A stretch of DNA of 64,000 nt from Tamaricihabitans halophyticus (GTDB taxonomy: Bacteria; Actinomycetota; Actinomycetes; Mycobacteriales; Pseudonocardiaceae), in assembly GCF_004340875.1 (NCBI RefSeq), contig NZ_SLXQ01000011.1, forward strand, positions 62,001-126,000, in the 5' to 3' direction. Made by a program: the position numbers and the translations under genes. This document shows, in pieces, positions 8,226 to 17,514 of this stretch (the first letter of the stretch is position 1; the number at the start of each line of letters is the position of its first letter). The notes beneath the pieces are model-generated. The model saw only the letters and a list, made by a program, of their open reading frames with translations, was not told the origin of the DNA and ran no database searches.

Positions 8226-9211
8226 CCGGTCGCTCTCCGGCGCGGCCGCGCCGATGGCGGTTTCAGCGCCAAGGACAGCGCCCGCTCCCCCAGCTCCGCC
8301 ATCGGTAGCCGAACCGTCGTCAGGCTCGGCGACAGATCCTCCGCGACCGCGACATCGTCGAAGCCCGCCACCGAAATCTCCTCGGGCACCGCGATCCCTT
8401 GGGCTCGCAACACCGACAGCGCCCCGATCGCCATGTCATCGTTGAGCGCGAGGATGGCCGTCACGTCGGGAAACTCGTGAAGAATCCGTTCCGTCGCGAC
8501 CTTGCCGCCCTCGCGGGTGAACGCCACGTCCACAACTGGTAGCTCGGCTATCGACAGGCCGGCCGCCCCCAACGCTTCCGCGGCACCGGACAGCCGGTCA
8601 GCCACGGTGGTCAGGGCGAGCGACCCGGCGGCGAAGGCGATCCTGCGGTGGCCCAGCGCGAGCAGGTGTTCCGTCACCGACCGCCCACCGGCCACGTTAT
8701 CCGGCAGCACGGCGTCCGCCCCGAGATGATGGCGACCGATGACGGTCACCCTGCCGCCCGAGGCTTCGAACGCCCGCAGCTCCTCTTTCGCCGCCACTTG
8801 CATGCCCGCGTCCACGAAGCCGGAACCGGCGATAATGATTGCCCGTACGCGATTGGCGATCAGCGCGCGAATCTGTGTCAGCTCGTTGTCCGGGTCCCTC
8901 CCGGTATGACAGATCTGCACGGTCAACCCCTGTTGGGCGCCGAGCCGGAGGACCCCGCTGGCGATCTCCGCGAAGTACGGGTCGCCGATCTCATGCACCA
9001 GCAGACCGACGCTGGAACTCGCACCGCCGGCCAGACTACGAGCGTGCACATTGGCGACGTAGCCCAGCTTCCCGGCTACCGCACGAACCCGCTGCGTGAT
9101 GTCCTCGCTCACCCCTGCGGCACCGGAAAGCGCGCGGGACGCCGTCGCGATCGACACGCCAGCTTCCTTGGCGACGTCGATCAGCCGCAGCCTCGAACGC
9201 TGGTGGTCCAT
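8180..9211 (-). CDS. LacI family transcriptional regulator
   Basis: 343 residues with an N-terminal LacI helix-turn-helix (LRLIDVAKEAGVSIATASRAL, about residues 8-28) and hinge helix, followed by a periplasmic-binding-protein-type sensor domain (VGLLVHEIGDPYFAEIASGV onward). It is divergent from the Liv-type transporter operon, whose promoter carries two abutting perfect palindromes of the LacI-operator type. It is therefore the likely repressor of that operon, probably released by a sugar or sugar derivative. Its last codons overlap the end of the convergent amidohydrolase gene. Confidence 0.9.
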   Translation of the reverse strand: MDHQRSRLRLIDVAKEAGVSIATASRALSGAAGVSEDITQRVRAVAGKLGYVANVHARSLAGGASSSVGLLVHEIGDPYFAEIASGVLRLGAQQGLTVQICHTGRDPDNELTQIRALIANRVRAIIIAGSGFVDAGMQVAAKEELRAFEASGGRVTVIGRHHLGADAVLPDNVAGGRSVTEHLLALGHRRIAFAAGSLALTTVADRLSGAAEALGAAGLSIAELPVVDVAFTREGGKVATERILHEFPDVTAILALNDDMAIGALSVLRAQGIAVPEEISVAGFDDVAVAEDLSPSLTTVRLPMAELGERALSLALKPPSARPRRRATGHVLVARDSTGPPRC

Positions 9212-9309
9212 GCCGTGCCCCCTTCGTCTTCCTAGCCATCCCGCACGCCCGTAGTTACCACTCGGGCAACGTCAGCACGCCGTGACTACACATGATCTCG
9301 CGGAGCCAC

Positions 9310-9338
9310 TTGCCAGCACGGGCGGTACTCCATATTCT
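9310..9338 (+). promoter_or_regulatory. promoter of the Liv-type transporter operon
   Basis: -35 TTGCCA (9310-9315) and -10 TATTCT (9333-9338) are separated by exactly 17 bp, and the predicted start of transcription falls inside the first LacI-type operator at 9342. Confidence 0.5.
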
Positions 9339-9341
9339 ACC

Positions 9342-9365
9342 GTAAGCGCTTACGTAAGCGCTTAC
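9342..9365. promoter_or_regulatory. tandem LacI-family operators
   Basis: The 12-bp perfect palindrome GTAAGCGCTTAC occurs twice with no gap (9342-9353 and 9354-9365). The central CGCG-type half-site arrangement (AAGCGCTT) is the classic LacI/GalR-family operator. The pair sits just downstream of the -10 box and 26 bp before the binding-protein ATG at 9392, an ideal place for repression by the divergent LacI protein. Confidence 0.8.
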
Positions 9366-9391
9366 GCCATGACCCCAACGACGGGTGAATC

Positions 9392-10618
9392 ATGACTACT
9401 TCCAAGAACTTTCGAATCGGCGCGCTCGTGGCCGCTGCCGCTCTGACCCTGTCCGGCTGTCTCAGCGGGAGCACTGGTGCGAGCGGGGACGACGGCGAGG
9501 GGCCGATCCAGATCGGCATTTCCTTACCATTGACCGGCGATTTCTCCGAACCGGGTAAGGGTGTCCAGCGGGGCTACGAAGCGTGGGCTGCCCACGTCAA
9601 CCAGAACGGCGGACTCCTTGGCCGGCAAGTAGAGTTGAACATTCTGGACGACCAATCGAATGCCGACCGAGTTGCCACCGACTACGAGAAGCTGATCAAC
9701 CAGGACGGTGTCGACCTCGTCTTCGGGCCGTTCTCGACCCGACTCGTGGTACCCGCGGCGCAGGTCGCGCAAGACTACGGTTTCCTGTTCGTCGAACCGG
9801 CGGGAGCCGCGGAAGAGGTCTTCGAGCAGGGCTTCGACAATCTCTTCTACGCGGCACCAGCCATCGCCGAAGACCATTACAACCACCTCGCCGACGAGAT
9901 CACCGCGCTGCCGCCGAACCAGCGACCGAAAACCGCCGCCTACGCCGCGATGGACGACCCGTTCGCACAAGGCACCGCCTACGGGCTGAAGAACAAGCTG
10001 CAAGACGCTGGTATCCGCACCGTGGTCGACGAGGTATACCCACCCAACACCACGGACTTCGGCTCGATAGCGGCGAAGATCGCGGACTCTCGAGCGGATA
10101 TCGTGGTCGGTGGTACGCAATACCAGGACGCGGTGAACCTGATCGTCGCACTACGTCAGCTCGGCTACCAGCCGGATATGGCTGCTTTCTCCACCGCACC
10201 AACGAATCCGGAGTTCCCCAGGGCAATCGGGCGACAGACCGAAGGCATCCTGTCCCCGACCGGCTACACGCCGGAGGCGAAGTTCCCCACTAACAGGGAA
10301 TTTGTCGAGTTCTACACGGAACGACACGGTAACGAGCCCAATGAGGATGAAGCCAATGCCTGGACCACCGGACAGGTCGTCGCGGCCGCCGTCGAAGCCG
10401 TTGGTTGCGCGAATCCCGATCCGGAATGCCAACAGAAGCTGGTCGATTGGCTGCACAACAACGAAGTCGACACCGTGGTCGGCCCGTTGAGCTGGGACAA
10501 GACCGGCAAGCCGCAAGGTGCGCACCTCATCCAGCAGTACGTCGACGGCGAGATCAAGATCGTGCTTCCAGACGAGACGAAGGAAGCCGATTTCATCCAC
10601 CCGAAACCGAACTGGTGA
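9392..10618 (+). CDS. ABC transporter substrate-binding lipoprotein (branched-chain amino acid type)
   Basis: 408-residue extracellular binding protein of the Leu/Ile/Val-binding (Peripla_BP_6) class. The N-terminus is a lipoprotein signal with lipobox LSGC and lipidated Cys at residue 23. The mature protein begins PIQIGISLPLTGDFSEPGKG, the usual first strand of this family, and later has GGLLGRQVELNILDDQSNAD. It feeds the permeases and ATPases encoded directly downstream. Family members bind amino acids but also amides, urea and aromatic acids; the LacI control and sugar-type enzymes of this operon make a classical amino-acid substrate doubtful. Confidence 0.9.
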   Translation: MTTSKNFRIGALVAAAALTLSGCLSGSTGASGDDGEGPIQIGISLPLTGDFSEPGKGVQRGYEAWAAHVNQNGGLLGRQVELNILDDQSNADRVATDYEKLINQDGVDLVFGPFSTRLVVPAAQVAQDYGFLFVEPAGAAEEVFEQGFDNLFYAAPAIAEDHYNHLADEITALPPNQRPKTAAYAAMDDPFAQGTAYGLKNKLQDAGIRTVVDEVYPPNTTDFGSIAAKIADSRADIVVGGTQYQDAVNLIVALRQLGYQPDMAAFSTAPTNPEFPRAIGRQTEGILSPTGYTPEAKFPTNREFVEFYTERHGNEPNEDEANAWTTGQVVAAAVEAVGCANPDPECQQKLVDWLHNNEVDTVVGPLSWDKTGKPQGAHLIQQYVDGEIKIVLPDETKEADFIHPKPNW

Positions 10619-10625
10619 TGCTGGC

Positions 10626-11510
10626 GTGACCGGATCACTTCTGCTGCAAAGCCTCGTGCTTGGCGTGCTGCTTGGCGGTCTCTACGCCCTGCTCGCCGCC
10701 GGGTTGACGCTGTACTTCGGAGTGATGCGCGTGGTCATGATCGCGCATTCCGCGTTCCTGATCCTCGCGGCATACCTCGCGTGGTACTTCAGTCAGCAAA
10801 CCGGGCTGGATCCCTTGCTCTCACTCGTGTTCACCGTGCCGCTCTTCTTCGGTGTCGGCGTAGTGATGCAACGCCTGCTGATCTCCCGACTGCGCCCGGC
10901 AACGCTCACCATGATGTCGGTGCTGCTCACGTTTTCCGTCGCGTTGGTAATCGAAGGGACCCTTGGTTTTCTGTTCGGCGGTACCCATCGCCGGATCCAA
11001 CTACCGTATGCTGGCACCAGCTTCGAGATCTTTGGGGCGAACATCGCACTGGTCAAGCTGATCGCCTTTGGGCTTGCCGCGATCGCCCTGGCCGGTTTGT
11101 ACGTACTGCTCAAGTTCACCCCACTCGGGCAGGCGCTCCGTGCCACGATCCAACATCCGGAAGCTGCTCAGCTCGTCGGGATCAACACCGACCGCGTGGC
11201 CGGCTACGGTTTCGGTCTCGGTCTCGCCACGGCCGCGATCGGCGGTACGGCTTTGGCGCTGGATTCCACGATCTACCCGTCGTTGCACTGGCACTGGATC
11301 GGCCCGCTGATGGCGATCATCGTGGTCGGCGGACTTGGCAGCATCCCCGGCGCCGCGATTGCCGCGATGGCACTCGGCCTCGGACAGAGCCTGCTGCAAA
11401 TCCCGCTAGGTACCACCTGGGCGCAGACCTTCTTCTACCTTGCGCTGTTCGCCACCCTGATGCTGCATCCCCAGGGATTCTTCGGAGACCGTCTTGCGCA
11501 ACGATTCTAG
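10626..11510 (+). CDS. branched-chain amino acid-type ABC permease (LivH-like)
   Basis: 294-residue inner-membrane permease with about eight helices. The N-terminus LLLQSLVLGVLLGGLYALLA is the standard LivH start. The GTG at 10626 was chosen because it follows the binding-protein stop by 7 bp and gives the family N-terminus; the upstream in-frame extension overlaps the previous gene. Forms the channel heterodimer with the next gene product. Confidence 0.88.
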   Translation: MTGSLLLQSLVLGVLLGGLYALLAAGLTLYFGVMRVVMIAHSAFLILAAYLAWYFSQQTGLDPLLSLVFTVPLFFGVGVVMQRLLISRLRPATLTMMSVLLTFSVALVIEGTLGFLFGGTHRRIQLPYAGTSFEIFGANIALVKLIAFGLAAIALAGLYVLLKFTPLGQALRATIQHPEAAQLVGINTDRVAGYGFGLGLATAAIGGTALALDSTIYPSLHWHWIGPLMAIIVVGGLGSIPGAAIAAMALGLGQSLLQIPLGTTWAQTFFYLALFATLMLHPQGFFGDRLAQRF

Positions 11511-12615
11511 CCGCACCGTGGTCGCCAGCAGTGCCGCCGGCTGGCCGAGAGCACGCGTCGCGAAGCTGACCGGGCTGCTCGCGCTCGTCGTCTTCGTCGT
11601 CGCCTTCCCCCGTATGGCGGCCGATCCATTCATCCTGTCCGTCGGCGTGATCATCATGAGCTACGCCGTACTGGCTACATCGTGGAACTTCGTCGGCGGG
11701 TTCACTGGATACATCTCGCTCGGCCACGCCTCGTACTCCGGCCTCGGCGGCTACGCCACGGTACTGCTGATCCTGCACACCGGCGTCAACCCCTGGCTGG
11801 CCATGTTCCTCGGCGGCGTCATCGTCGCGTTGCTGGCCATCCCGATCGGCATAGCCAGTTTGCGCGTTCGGGGCGCCTCATTCGTCATCGTGTCCATCGC
11901 GCTGGTACTGATCCTGCTGCTCGTCTTCCAGAGCTGGGGATCATTCACCGGTGGCTCCAACGGACTACGGGTGCCGCGCCCCTTCGGCGACGAGGTACTG
12001 CGTCCCGAACAACACGAACGGTTCTTCTACTTACACGCCGTACTGCTCGCGATCGCGGTACTCTGCTGGTGGCTGATCGACCGATCCCGTTTCGGCACTG
12101 GCCTCAAAGCGATCCGCGAAGACGAGGACAAAGCGCAGTCCCTGGGCGTACCGACGTTCGCCTACAAGTTGGTGGTCTTTGTCATCTCGGCGTTCTTTAC
12201 CGCACTCGGCGGCGGTATGTACGCCTTGTGGTTCGGATTCCTCGATCCGATCTTCCAGTTCTCCATCCTCACTGGTTCCTACATGGTGCTGATGAGCCTG
12301 CTCGGCGGTATCCGGAATGTGTTCGGTCCGATCCTTGGCGCGGTGATCGTCGGCTACGCGATGGAGTTTTTCAAGGCGCAGTACGGCGACACGCAGATTC
12401 ATCTGGTCGCGCTCGGAGTATTACTCGGCATCGTGGTGCTCTTCATGCCAGACGGCATCCTTCCCGCATTACGCGGGCTGGTGATCCGCTTCCGTCCACA
12501 AGCGACTTCTATCCGTGAGGTAACGCAAGAGGAGCTCACCAGAGACGCCACCGGATCGCGCGAAGAGTCCGCTACGGATCGCGGTACCGGGACAAAGGAG
12601 GAGGTCAGCGGATGA
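11494..12615 (+). CDS. branched-chain amino acid-type ABC permease (LivM-like)
   Basis: Permease partner of 373 residues with the LivM hallmark NFVGGFTGYISLGHASYSGLGGYA in its second helix region. The TTG at 11494 overlaps the LivH-like stop and is the likeliest coupled start; a GTG at 11518 is the alternative. A charged, Thr/Glu-rich tail of about 40 residues after the last helix is longer than in most LivM proteins and is probably disordered. Confidence 0.87.
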   Translation: MRNDSSRTVVASSAAGWPRARVAKLTGLLALVVFVVAFPRMAADPFILSVGVIIMSYAVLATSWNFVGGFTGYISLGHASYSGLGGYATVLLILHTGVNPWLAMFLGGVIVALLAIPIGIASLRVRGASFVIVSIALVLILLLVFQSWGSFTGGSNGLRVPRPFGDEVLRPEQHERFFYLHAVLLAIAVLCWWLIDRSRFGTGLKAIREDEDKAQSLGVPTFAYKLVVFVISAFFTALGGGMYALWFGFLDPIFQFSILTGSYMVLMSLLGGIRNVFGPILGAVIVGYAMEFFKAQYGDTQIHLVALGVLLGIVVLFMPDGILPALRGLVIRFRPQATSIREVTQEELTRDATGSREESATDRGTGTKEEVSG

Positions 12616-13382
12616 GCGACACCGAGATGCAACCGCGAGCCGAACCTCTGGCCGGCAGCCTCGCCACCGTGGGGTTGAGCAAGTCCTTTGGCGGTGTCCG
12701 CGCCGTCGATGACGCGACCGTCACGTTCCTGCCAGGCAAGATCAATGCGGTGATCGGACCGAACGGATCCGGCAAAACAACCTACTTCAACTGTGTCACC
12801 GGCATGATCAAACCGGATTCCGGGTCGGTGAGCTACCGCGGCAACGACATCACCGGTCGACCGCCGCACCGGATCGCCCAGGCCGGTATCGGACGCAGTT
12901 TTCAGCTGTGTCGAATCTTCCCGAGAATGACAGTGCTGGAGAACATGCTGGTATCCGTCCGGTCCGGCACGGTACTGGGCAAGCTGGTTTCCGCCCGCCA
13001 GCGCACCGATATCGATCGGGCCCGCGAACTGCTCACCAGGGTTGGCATCGATCATCTCGAGCACGCGGAGGCACGTGACCTGTCCTACGGCCAGCAAAAG
13101 CTGCTTGAACTTGCCGGTGTACTGATGGCCGACCCGGAAACGATCATGCTGGATGAACCAGCGGGCGGGGTGAACCCGGCGTTGATCGACCGGATCGGGG
13201 GCCTGGTGCGCACCCTCAACTCGGAAGGCAAAACCTTCCTCATCGTCGAGCACAACATGGACATGATCATGAGTTTGTCTGACCACATCGTCGTCTTCGA
13301 CCGGGGCAGCCCCATCGCTGCCGGGGCGCCCGAGGTCGTCCAGGATGACCCACGCGTGCTGGAGGCCTACCTTGGCGTCTGA
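12612..13382 (+). CDS. ABC transporter ATP-binding protein (LivG-like)
   Basis: 256-residue ATPase. Walker A is GPNGSGKTT, the signature is LSYGQQKLLEL, and Walker B with the catalytic Glu is TIMLDEPAGG; the switch His is in FLIVEHNMD. The LSYGQ rather than LSGGQ signature is normal for LivG. The ATG overlaps the LivM-like stop by four bases. Works as a heterodimer with the LivF-like ATPase that follows. Confidence 0.9.
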   Translation: MSDTEMQPRAEPLAGSLATVGLSKSFGGVRAVDDATVTFLPGKINAVIGPNGSGKTTYFNCVTGMIKPDSGSVSYRGNDITGRPPHRIAQAGIGRSFQLCRIFPRMTVLENMLVSVRSGTVLGKLVSARQRTDIDRARELLTRVGIDHLEHAEARDLSYGQQKLLELAGVLMADPETIMLDEPAGGVNPALIDRIGGLVRTLNSEGKTFLIVEHNMDMIMSLSDHIVVFDRGSPIAAGAPEVVQDDPRVLEAYLGV

Positions 13383-14148
13383 ACAACAGCCAAGCGGAAA
13401 CCATCTCCTCGAACTTGTGGACATCGAGGCTGGCTACGGCAGGGCCGCGCTCGTACTCCGTGGCCTGACGGTGCGCGTGCCGCCGGCGCGCGTGGTGTGT
13501 CTGGTGGGCCCGAACGGCGCGGGTAAATCAACCGTGCTCAAGGTCGCCAGCGGCATGCTCACACCGCGTTCCGGACGCATTCTGGTGGGTGGACAGGAAG
13601 CCACGCGATATACGCCCCGCCGAATGCTGAGCGCTGGCCTGTCGCACGTCCTGCAGGGGCACAGCGTCTTCAAGGAATTGTCCGTCGCGGAGAACGTGCG
13701 GCTCGGCGCCTACACGGTCACGAGCAAGGCCGACATCGCCGAGCGCGTCGACTTCGTGAAGAACCTGTTTCCCGTCGTCGCGGAACGGTGGAACTCGCTT
13801 GCCGGCGCGCTATCCGGAGGGCAGCAGAAACAGGTCGAGTTCGCCCGCTCGCTCATGGTCAGTCCCCGGGTGGTGCTGCTGGACGAGCCATCGATGGGCC
13901 TCGACCCACGGGCGACCGAAACGGTATTCGAGCAGATCGCGAGGATGCGCTCGGCAGGTACGGCGGTATTGCTGGTCGAACAGAACGCGCGCCGCGCCCT
14001 GGAGACCGCCGATCTCGGCTGCGTGCTAGATCTCGGCCGGGTGCATATATCCGGGCCAGCCACCGAACTGCTCGCCGACCCCCGGCTGGGCGAGCTGTAC
14101 CTGGGCAACCGGCGCGCCGCACCACACGCGCCAACCGTCACCGACTGA
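13372..14148 (+). CDS. ABC transporter ATP-binding protein (LivF-like)
   Basis: 258-residue ATPase with Walker A GPNGAGKST, signature LSGGQQKQVEF and Walker B VVLLDEPSMGLDP. I chose the TTG at 13372 because GGAGG (13361-13365) sits 6 bp before it and it overlaps the LivG-like stop; an ATG at 13345 would add nine residues without a matching ribosome-binding site. Completes a full five-gene transporter. Confidence 0.87.
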   Translation: MASEQQPSGNHLLELVDIEAGYGRAALVLRGLTVRVPPARVVCLVGPNGAGKSTVLKVASGMLTPRSGRILVGGQEATRYTPRRMLSAGLSHVLQGHSVFKELSVAENVRLGAYTVTSKADIAERVDFVKNLFPVVAERWNSLAGALSGGQQKQVEFARSLMVSPRVVLLDEPSMGLDPRATETVFEQIARMRSAGTAVLLVEQNARRALETADLGCVLDLGRVHISGPATELLADPRLGELYLGNRRAAPHAPTVTD

Positions 14149-14218
14149 CGCCCTACTCCATCGACACCGTGGCCCGCAACGGTGACCACGCCCGCATCGA
14201 ACTGGGAGCCAGCCAACG

Positions 14219-15373
14219 ATGACAGAGCACACTTACCGGATCCTGATGAACGGCGTCACCGGCAGGATGGGCTATTACCAGCACCTGCTGCGCTCACTAC
14301 TCGCTATCCGAAACGAGGGTGGTATCGCGCTCGACGATGGAGATCGCGTCCTTGTCGAACCCGTCCTCGTCGGCCGGAACGCGGCCAAGCTCGACCGCAT
14401 CGCACAGGAGCTCGACATCCCCGACTGGACGACGGATCTGGATGCCGCGCTAGCCGAGGACCGAGCGCGAATCTACTTCGATACCCAGGCGACCAGCGAA
14501 CGGAAGAAGGCCATCCTCAAGGCTATCCAGGCCGGCAAACACATCTACACGGAGAAGCCCGTCGCGCGCACCGTCCCGGAAGGGCTCGAGCTCGTCCGCG
14601 CCGCGAAGGCCGCCGGTGTGATCAACGGAGTCGTGCACGACAAGATCTACCTGCCAGGCTTGCGCAAGCTCAAAAGGCTGATTGATGCCGGGTTCTTCGG
14701 CCGAATCCTGTCGGTACGTGGGGAGTTCGGTTACTGGGTGTTCGAAGGAGATCTGACTCCCGCGCAACGCCCGAGCTGGAACTACCGTGCCGAGGACGGC
14801 GGGGGCGTCGTGCTGGATATGTTCTGCCATTGGAACTACGTCCTGGAGAACCTCTTCGGCAGAGTGTGCGCGGTGACGGCCAAGGCCGTCACGCATATTC
14901 CGGAACGCTGGGACGAACAAGGCAACAGGTATGACGCCACCGCGGACGATGCCGCATATGCCATCTTCGAGCTGGCCGGTGGCGTGATCGCACAGATCAA
15001 TTCCTCATGGGCGGTGCGGGTCGAGCGTAAGGAACTTGTCGAGTTCCAGGTGGACGGAACCCACGGTTCCGCGGTAGCCGGCCTGTTTGGCTGTCGAATT
15101 CAGCCTCGGGTGCGTACCCCGAAGCCGGTATGGAACCCGGACTTGCCCACCACCGAGAACTTCCGCGAGCAATGGGACGAGGTGCCGGACAATCAGGAGT
15201 TTGGCAACGGGTTTCGGGCGCAGTGGGAACGATTCCTGCTCGACGTTCATCACGGCCGCCCCCATCCCTACGATCTCGCCGCAGGGGTCCGCGGCCTACG
15301 CCTAGCCGATGCCGGGCTGGCCTCCTCCACGGCGGGACGCCGCGTCGAACTGCCAGCTCAGGACGAAGCATGA
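14219..15373 (+). CDS. Gfo/Idh/MocA family oxidoreductase
   Basis: 384-residue NAD(P)-dependent dehydrogenase. N-terminal Rossmann segment (MNGVTGRMGYYQ) and the diagnostic EKPVAR motif in IYTEKPVARTVPEG, followed by the alpha/beta C-terminal domain. Members oxidise or reduce sugars, inositols and related polyols. It begins 70 bp after the transporter genes on the same strand with no terminator in between. It is coupled to the DUF993 gene by an ATGA overlap, and that trio is a recurrent actinobacterial neighbourhood. Confidence 0.9.
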   Translation: MTEHTYRILMNGVTGRMGYYQHLLRSLLAIRNEGGIALDDGDRVLVEPVLVGRNAAKLDRIAQELDIPDWTTDLDAALAEDRARIYFDTQATSERKKAILKAIQAGKHIYTEKPVARTVPEGLELVRAAKAAGVINGVVHDKIYLPGLRKLKRLIDAGFFGRILSVRGEFGYWVFEGDLTPAQRPSWNYRAEDGGGVVLDMFCHWNYVLENLFGRVCAVTAKAVTHIPERWDEQGNRYDATADDAAYAIFELAGGVIAQINSSWAVRVERKELVEFQVDGTHGSAVAGLFGCRIQPRVRTPKPVWNPDLPTTENFREQWDEVPDNQEFGNGFRAQWERFLLDVHHGRPHPYDLAAGVRGLRLADAGLASSTAGRRVELPAQDEA

Positions 15374-16524
15374 AGATCAGCCTACCGACGGCCGATGGCG
15401 TCTGGAGCGACGTCGAACTGCGGGCGCCGCGTGGCTGGCGAGAACATCCGCAGCCGTATCGCTCACGAATCGCTTTCGCCGCGGCACACGTCGTCGCCAA
15501 CCCGCTTGGCGACAACACGCCCGGCGCGCCATCCTCGGTTGACTGGGATTCCACATTGGCGTTCCGGCAGCACCTGTTTCGCTATGGCCTGGGTGTCGCG
15601 GAGGCGATGGACACCGCGCAGCGAAACATGGGGCTCGACTGGCCGGCGATCCAGGAACTGGTGCGGCGTAGTGCGGCGCAGGCGCGATCCTGCGGCGCGC
15701 GTATCGCATCCGGCGCCGGTACCGACCATCGCGCGGAACTGACCGATCTGGACGCGGTGACCAGTGCCTACGAGGAACAGATTGAGTTCGTGGCTTCCAC
15801 CGGATCACAGGTCATCATCATGGCATCGCGGCAGCTGGCCGCCCTTGGTCGGTCCGCCGAGGATTACCTGGGCGTATACGACAAGATCCTCAGTCAGGTG
15901 AGCGAGCCGGTGATACTGCACTGGCTCGGTGCCGCCTTCGACCCAAACCTCGCCGGCTACTGGGGTTCCTCCGACGAAGCAACCGCAACGGCTACCTTTC
16001 TGGATCTGGTGTACCGGCACGCGAGTCGGATCGACGGGGTCAAGGTCTCGCTGCTGTCCGCGACACACGAACGCGCACTCCGCGCCCGCCTACCGTCTGG
16101 AGTACGGCTGTATACCGGCGACGATTTCCATTACCCAGAACTGATTCGTGGCGATGGTCAGTATCATTCGGACGCGCTCCTTGGCGCGTTCTCGGCCATC
16201 GCGCCTGCCGCGTCGGCCGCACTGCATGCGCTCGACGAGAACGACGTCAGTACCTTCGACGCCGAGTTCGCACCGACGTTGGAGCTATCCCGGCACATCT
16301 TCGCTACTCCCACGTTCTACTACAAGACCGGGATCGCGTTCCTCGCCTGGCTGAGCGGACACCAGCCTGGTTTCAGCATGCTCGCTGGCCTGCAGTCGGC
16401 GCGTAGCGTCCCTCACCTGGCTCGCGTATTCGACCTGGCAAACGCCGCGCGGCTACTGCCCGACCCGGAACTGGCCGCGTACCGGATGCGGAGTTATCTC
16501 GACACGATGGGAGCGCGACGATGA
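15370..16524 (+). CDS. DUF993 / dihydrodipicolinate-synthase-like protein
   Basis: 384 residues matching what I know of the DUF993 family: conserved blocks SRIAFAAAHVVANPL, WDSTLAFRQHLF, GLGVAEAMDTAQRNMGLDW, CGARIASGAGTDH and VKVSLLSATHE. The predicted fold is a TIM-barrel aldolase of the DapA superfamily, but no characterised activity is known to me. It starts at the ATG at 15370 inside the stop of the oxidoreductase and its own stop overlaps the next start, so all three genes are translationally coupled and should act in one sugar-type pathway. Confidence 0.8.
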   Translation: MKISLPTADGVWSDVELRAPRGWREHPQPYRSRIAFAAAHVVANPLGDNTPGAPSSVDWDSTLAFRQHLFRYGLGVAEAMDTAQRNMGLDWPAIQELVRRSAAQARSCGARIASGAGTDHRAELTDLDAVTSAYEEQIEFVASTGSQVIIMASRQLAALGRSAEDYLGVYDKILSQVSEPVILHWLGAAFDPNLAGYWGSSDEATATATFLDLVYRHASRIDGVKVSLLSATHERALRARLPSGVRLYTGDDFHYPELIRGDGQYHSDALLGAFSAIAPAASAALHALDENDVSTFDAEFAPTLELSRHIFATPTFYYKTGIAFLAWLSGHQPGFSMLAGLQSARSVPHLARVFDLANAARLLPDPELAAYRMRSYLDTMGARR

Positions 16525-17447
16525 CCGGCGGTGTCGACGGTGCCCGCGATGTTCCCACCGGCGCGCCCGCCCGGATCGACACGCCGAGCCCAGGCGACCG
16601 CCGCCTCACCCGCCTATCCCTGAACCAACGAACTGTCGCGCACTGGTCCTTGCGGGAGGCGGTTACCGGTTGCGTGGACGCGGGAATCAACGCGATCGGC
16701 GTCTGGCGGGAACCCGTGGCCGAAGCCGGGTTACCTACTGCGGCGCGGATGCTCAACGACGCCGGCCTACGGGTGTCCAGTCTCTGCCGGGGTGGTTTTT
16801 TCACCGCGGCGGATCCAACCGCCCTGCACAAGGCGCGGCGCGACAATCTGATGGCTCTCGACGAGGCCGCCGAGCTCGGCTGCGACACCCTGGTTCTGGT
16901 TCCCGGCGGCCTTCCCGATCGAGATCGCGATCTGACCGGCGCGCGAGAACGGGTGGCCGAGGCTGTTGGCGGGCTCGTCCCGGCCGCACGGGAGCGCGGT
17001 GTGCGGCTCGGCCTTGAACCGATGCATCCGATCTTTGCCGCTGACCGTGGAGTCATCTCCACACTCCGTCAAGCGCTCGACATCGCCGAGTGCTTTCCGG
17101 CAGCGGAGGTCGGGGTGGTCGTCGACACCTTCCATGTGTGGTGGGATCCCGACGTCATCGCGCAGATCGCCAGGGCGGGTGACCGAGTGGTCAGCTACCA
17201 GGTAAGCGAATGGATTACTCCGCTCCCGCCGGATGCGCTACTCAACCGGGGCATGCCTGGAGACGGGCATATCGACTTTGGTGTGTTGACCGAGGCGGTT
17301 GCCGCCACTGGATATCAGGGTGACATCGAGGTGGAGATCTTCAACGAGGCCGTCTGGGCCGCGCCCGGTGCTGACGTGCTGGCGACCATCACCCGACGGT
17401 ACGCGGAGCTCGTCGCGCCACACCTGTGCACGGCGGACCCTGACTGA
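16521..17447 (+). CDS. sugar phosphate isomerase/epimerase (xylose isomerase-like TIM barrel)
   Basis: 308-residue AP_endonuc_2/xylose-isomerase-like barrel. Metal-ligand segments are visible: GLEPMHPIF, VVDTFHVWWDPD, and IEVEIFNEAVW near the end. Family members isomerise or epimerise keto-sugars or inosose derivatives. ATGA-coupled to DUF993. Together with the Gfo/Idh/MocA oxidoreductase it forms an oxidation-isomerisation-cleavage set for an unusual sugar or cyclitol; this pathway role is inference. Confidence 0.85.
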   Translation: MTGGVDGARDVPTGAPARIDTPSPGDRRLTRLSLNQRTVAHWSLREAVTGCVDAGINAIGVWREPVAEAGLPTAARMLNDAGLRVSSLCRGGFFTAADPTALHKARRDNLMALDEAAELGCDTLVLVPGGLPDRDRDLTGARERVAEAVGGLVPAARERGVRLGLEPMHPIFAADRGVISTLRQALDIAECFPAAEVGVVVDTFHVWWDPDVIAQIARAGDRVVSYQVSEWITPLPPDALLNRGMPGDGHIDFGVLTEAVAATGYQGDIEVEIFNEAVWAAPGADVLATITRRYAELVAPHLCTADPD

Positions 17448-17514
17448 TTTCCGTACCGCGTTTCGTGGCGCTCGACCAAGTACCCAACCCGTCGATGACG
17501 AGGAGTGGAGTTCG

